Of a DNA stretch of 64,000 nucleotides, positions 63,960 to 64,000 are shown one piece after another. Source of the stretch: Rhodococcus sp. IEGM 1379 (GTDB lineage: Bacteria; Actinomycetota; Actinomycetes; Mycobacteriales; Mycobacteriaceae); contig NZ_JASHKR010000010.1 in assembly GCF_030056815.1 (NCBI RefSeq), positions 1 to 64,000 on the forward strand, in the 5' to 3' direction. Position numbers and translations under genes: made by a program. The notes beneath the pieces were generated by a model. The model searched no databases and was not told the DNA's origin. It worked only from the letters and a program-made list of their open reading frames with translations. Position 1 is the first letter of the stretch. Each line of letters begins with the position of its first letter.

Positions 63960-64000
63960 ATGTTCGCAGTCGCCGCAGTCGCCGAATACCCGTTGCACAC
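63960..64000 (+). CDS. 5' end of an iron-regulated gene, product unknown
   Basis: ATG 63960 with GGAAAGG upstream opens a frame MFAVAAVAEYPLH that runs off the window. An IdeR box precedes it. The missing siderophore functions (isochorismate synthase, ornithine hydroxylase, permeases) make it a candidate for one of these, but thirteen residues do not allow a call. Confidence 0.55.
   Translation, partial: MFAVAAVAEYPLH

Noticed and set aside
63960-64000. Calling the gene at the right edge isochorismate synthase
   Set aside because: Only 13 residues are visible; the iron box and location are suggestive but do not identify the product.
1-64000. CRISPR arrays, tRNA/rRNA genes, prophage or integrase attachment sites
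   Set aside because: No regularly spaced repeats, tRNA-like cloverleaf, phage genes or integrase were seen on either strand.

Overview
The window is high-GC actinobacterial chromosome, most like Rhodococcus of the R. erythropolis/qingshengii group. This rests on high GC, GTG/TTG starts with strong Shine-Dalgarno sites, IdeR-type iron boxes and a mixed catecholate/hydroxamate siderophore locus. The species is an inference. I saw no tRNA, rRNA, CRISPR array or complete insertion sequence.

Layout. (1) 1-3.9 kb: the 3' end of the complex I operon (nuoL partial, nuoM, nuoN), then a YhhN-family membrane protein and a methyltransferase, closed by a perfect palindromic terminator. (2) 5.3-8.3 kb: DUF1214 protein, TetR regulator with a clear 14-bp inverted-repeat operator, a small RGCVC-like cysteine protein, and a broken lipoprotein of the beta-lactamase fold. 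(3) 8.4-43.4 kb: a large island for taking up and breaking down peptides and acyl amino acids, with a strong bias to D-amino-acid chemistry. It holds an oligopeptide ABC importer (permease and ATPase fused in one gene), a second orphan binding protein and five intact proteins or domains of the penicillin-recognising fold. It also holds a DppA-type D-aminopeptidase (M55), a renal-dipeptidase-like M19 enzyme, an N-acyl-D-amino-acid deacylase plus an internally deleted copy, and a D-threonine-aldolase/D-serine-dehydratase-like PLP enzyme. RidA, an FAD-linked D-2-hydroxyacid dehydrogenase and two M20 enzymes complete it. Two separate pairs of COG3375-type GNAT acyltransferase plus N-succinylamino-acid-racemase-like enolase are present. 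LysR and PucR regulators sit inside.

Reading the island together: peptides enter through the Dpp system, S9/S12/M19/M55 enzymes cut them, and free D-amino acids are N-acylated (GNAT), epimerised (enolase superfamily) and deacylated (M20) to L-amino acids. That is the irreversible D-to-L route known from Geobacillus. Duplicated control DNA (two inverted 89-bp copies), shared gene leaders, deleted genes and a transposase scrap show that the island grew by duplication and deletion.

(4) 43.4-44.9 kb: a Putative-Ig remnant and a secreted endonuclease/exonuclease/phosphatase-family protein whose 3' end overlaps the next operon by 139 bp. (5) 44.7-64 kb: siderophore locus. A minus-strand operon of five genes makes and activates 2,3-dihydroxybenzoate (aryl carrier protein, DhbA, DhbE, DhbB, flavodoxin-like reductase). 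A second minus-strand operon encodes a 3.9-kaa NRPS, a ferric-siderophore lipoprotein, an MFS exporter and a siderophore-interacting reductase, all coupled by 4-nt overlaps. Four IdeR-like boxes sit at the promoters. The adenylation pockets read as basic residue (Arg-like), Gly, N5-hydroxyornithine, so the expected product is DHB-(D-)Arg-Gly-hOrn, i.e. heterobactin-like. The middle module is permuted (C-T-partial C-A). The hydroxylase for Orn and the isochorismate synthase are not in the window.
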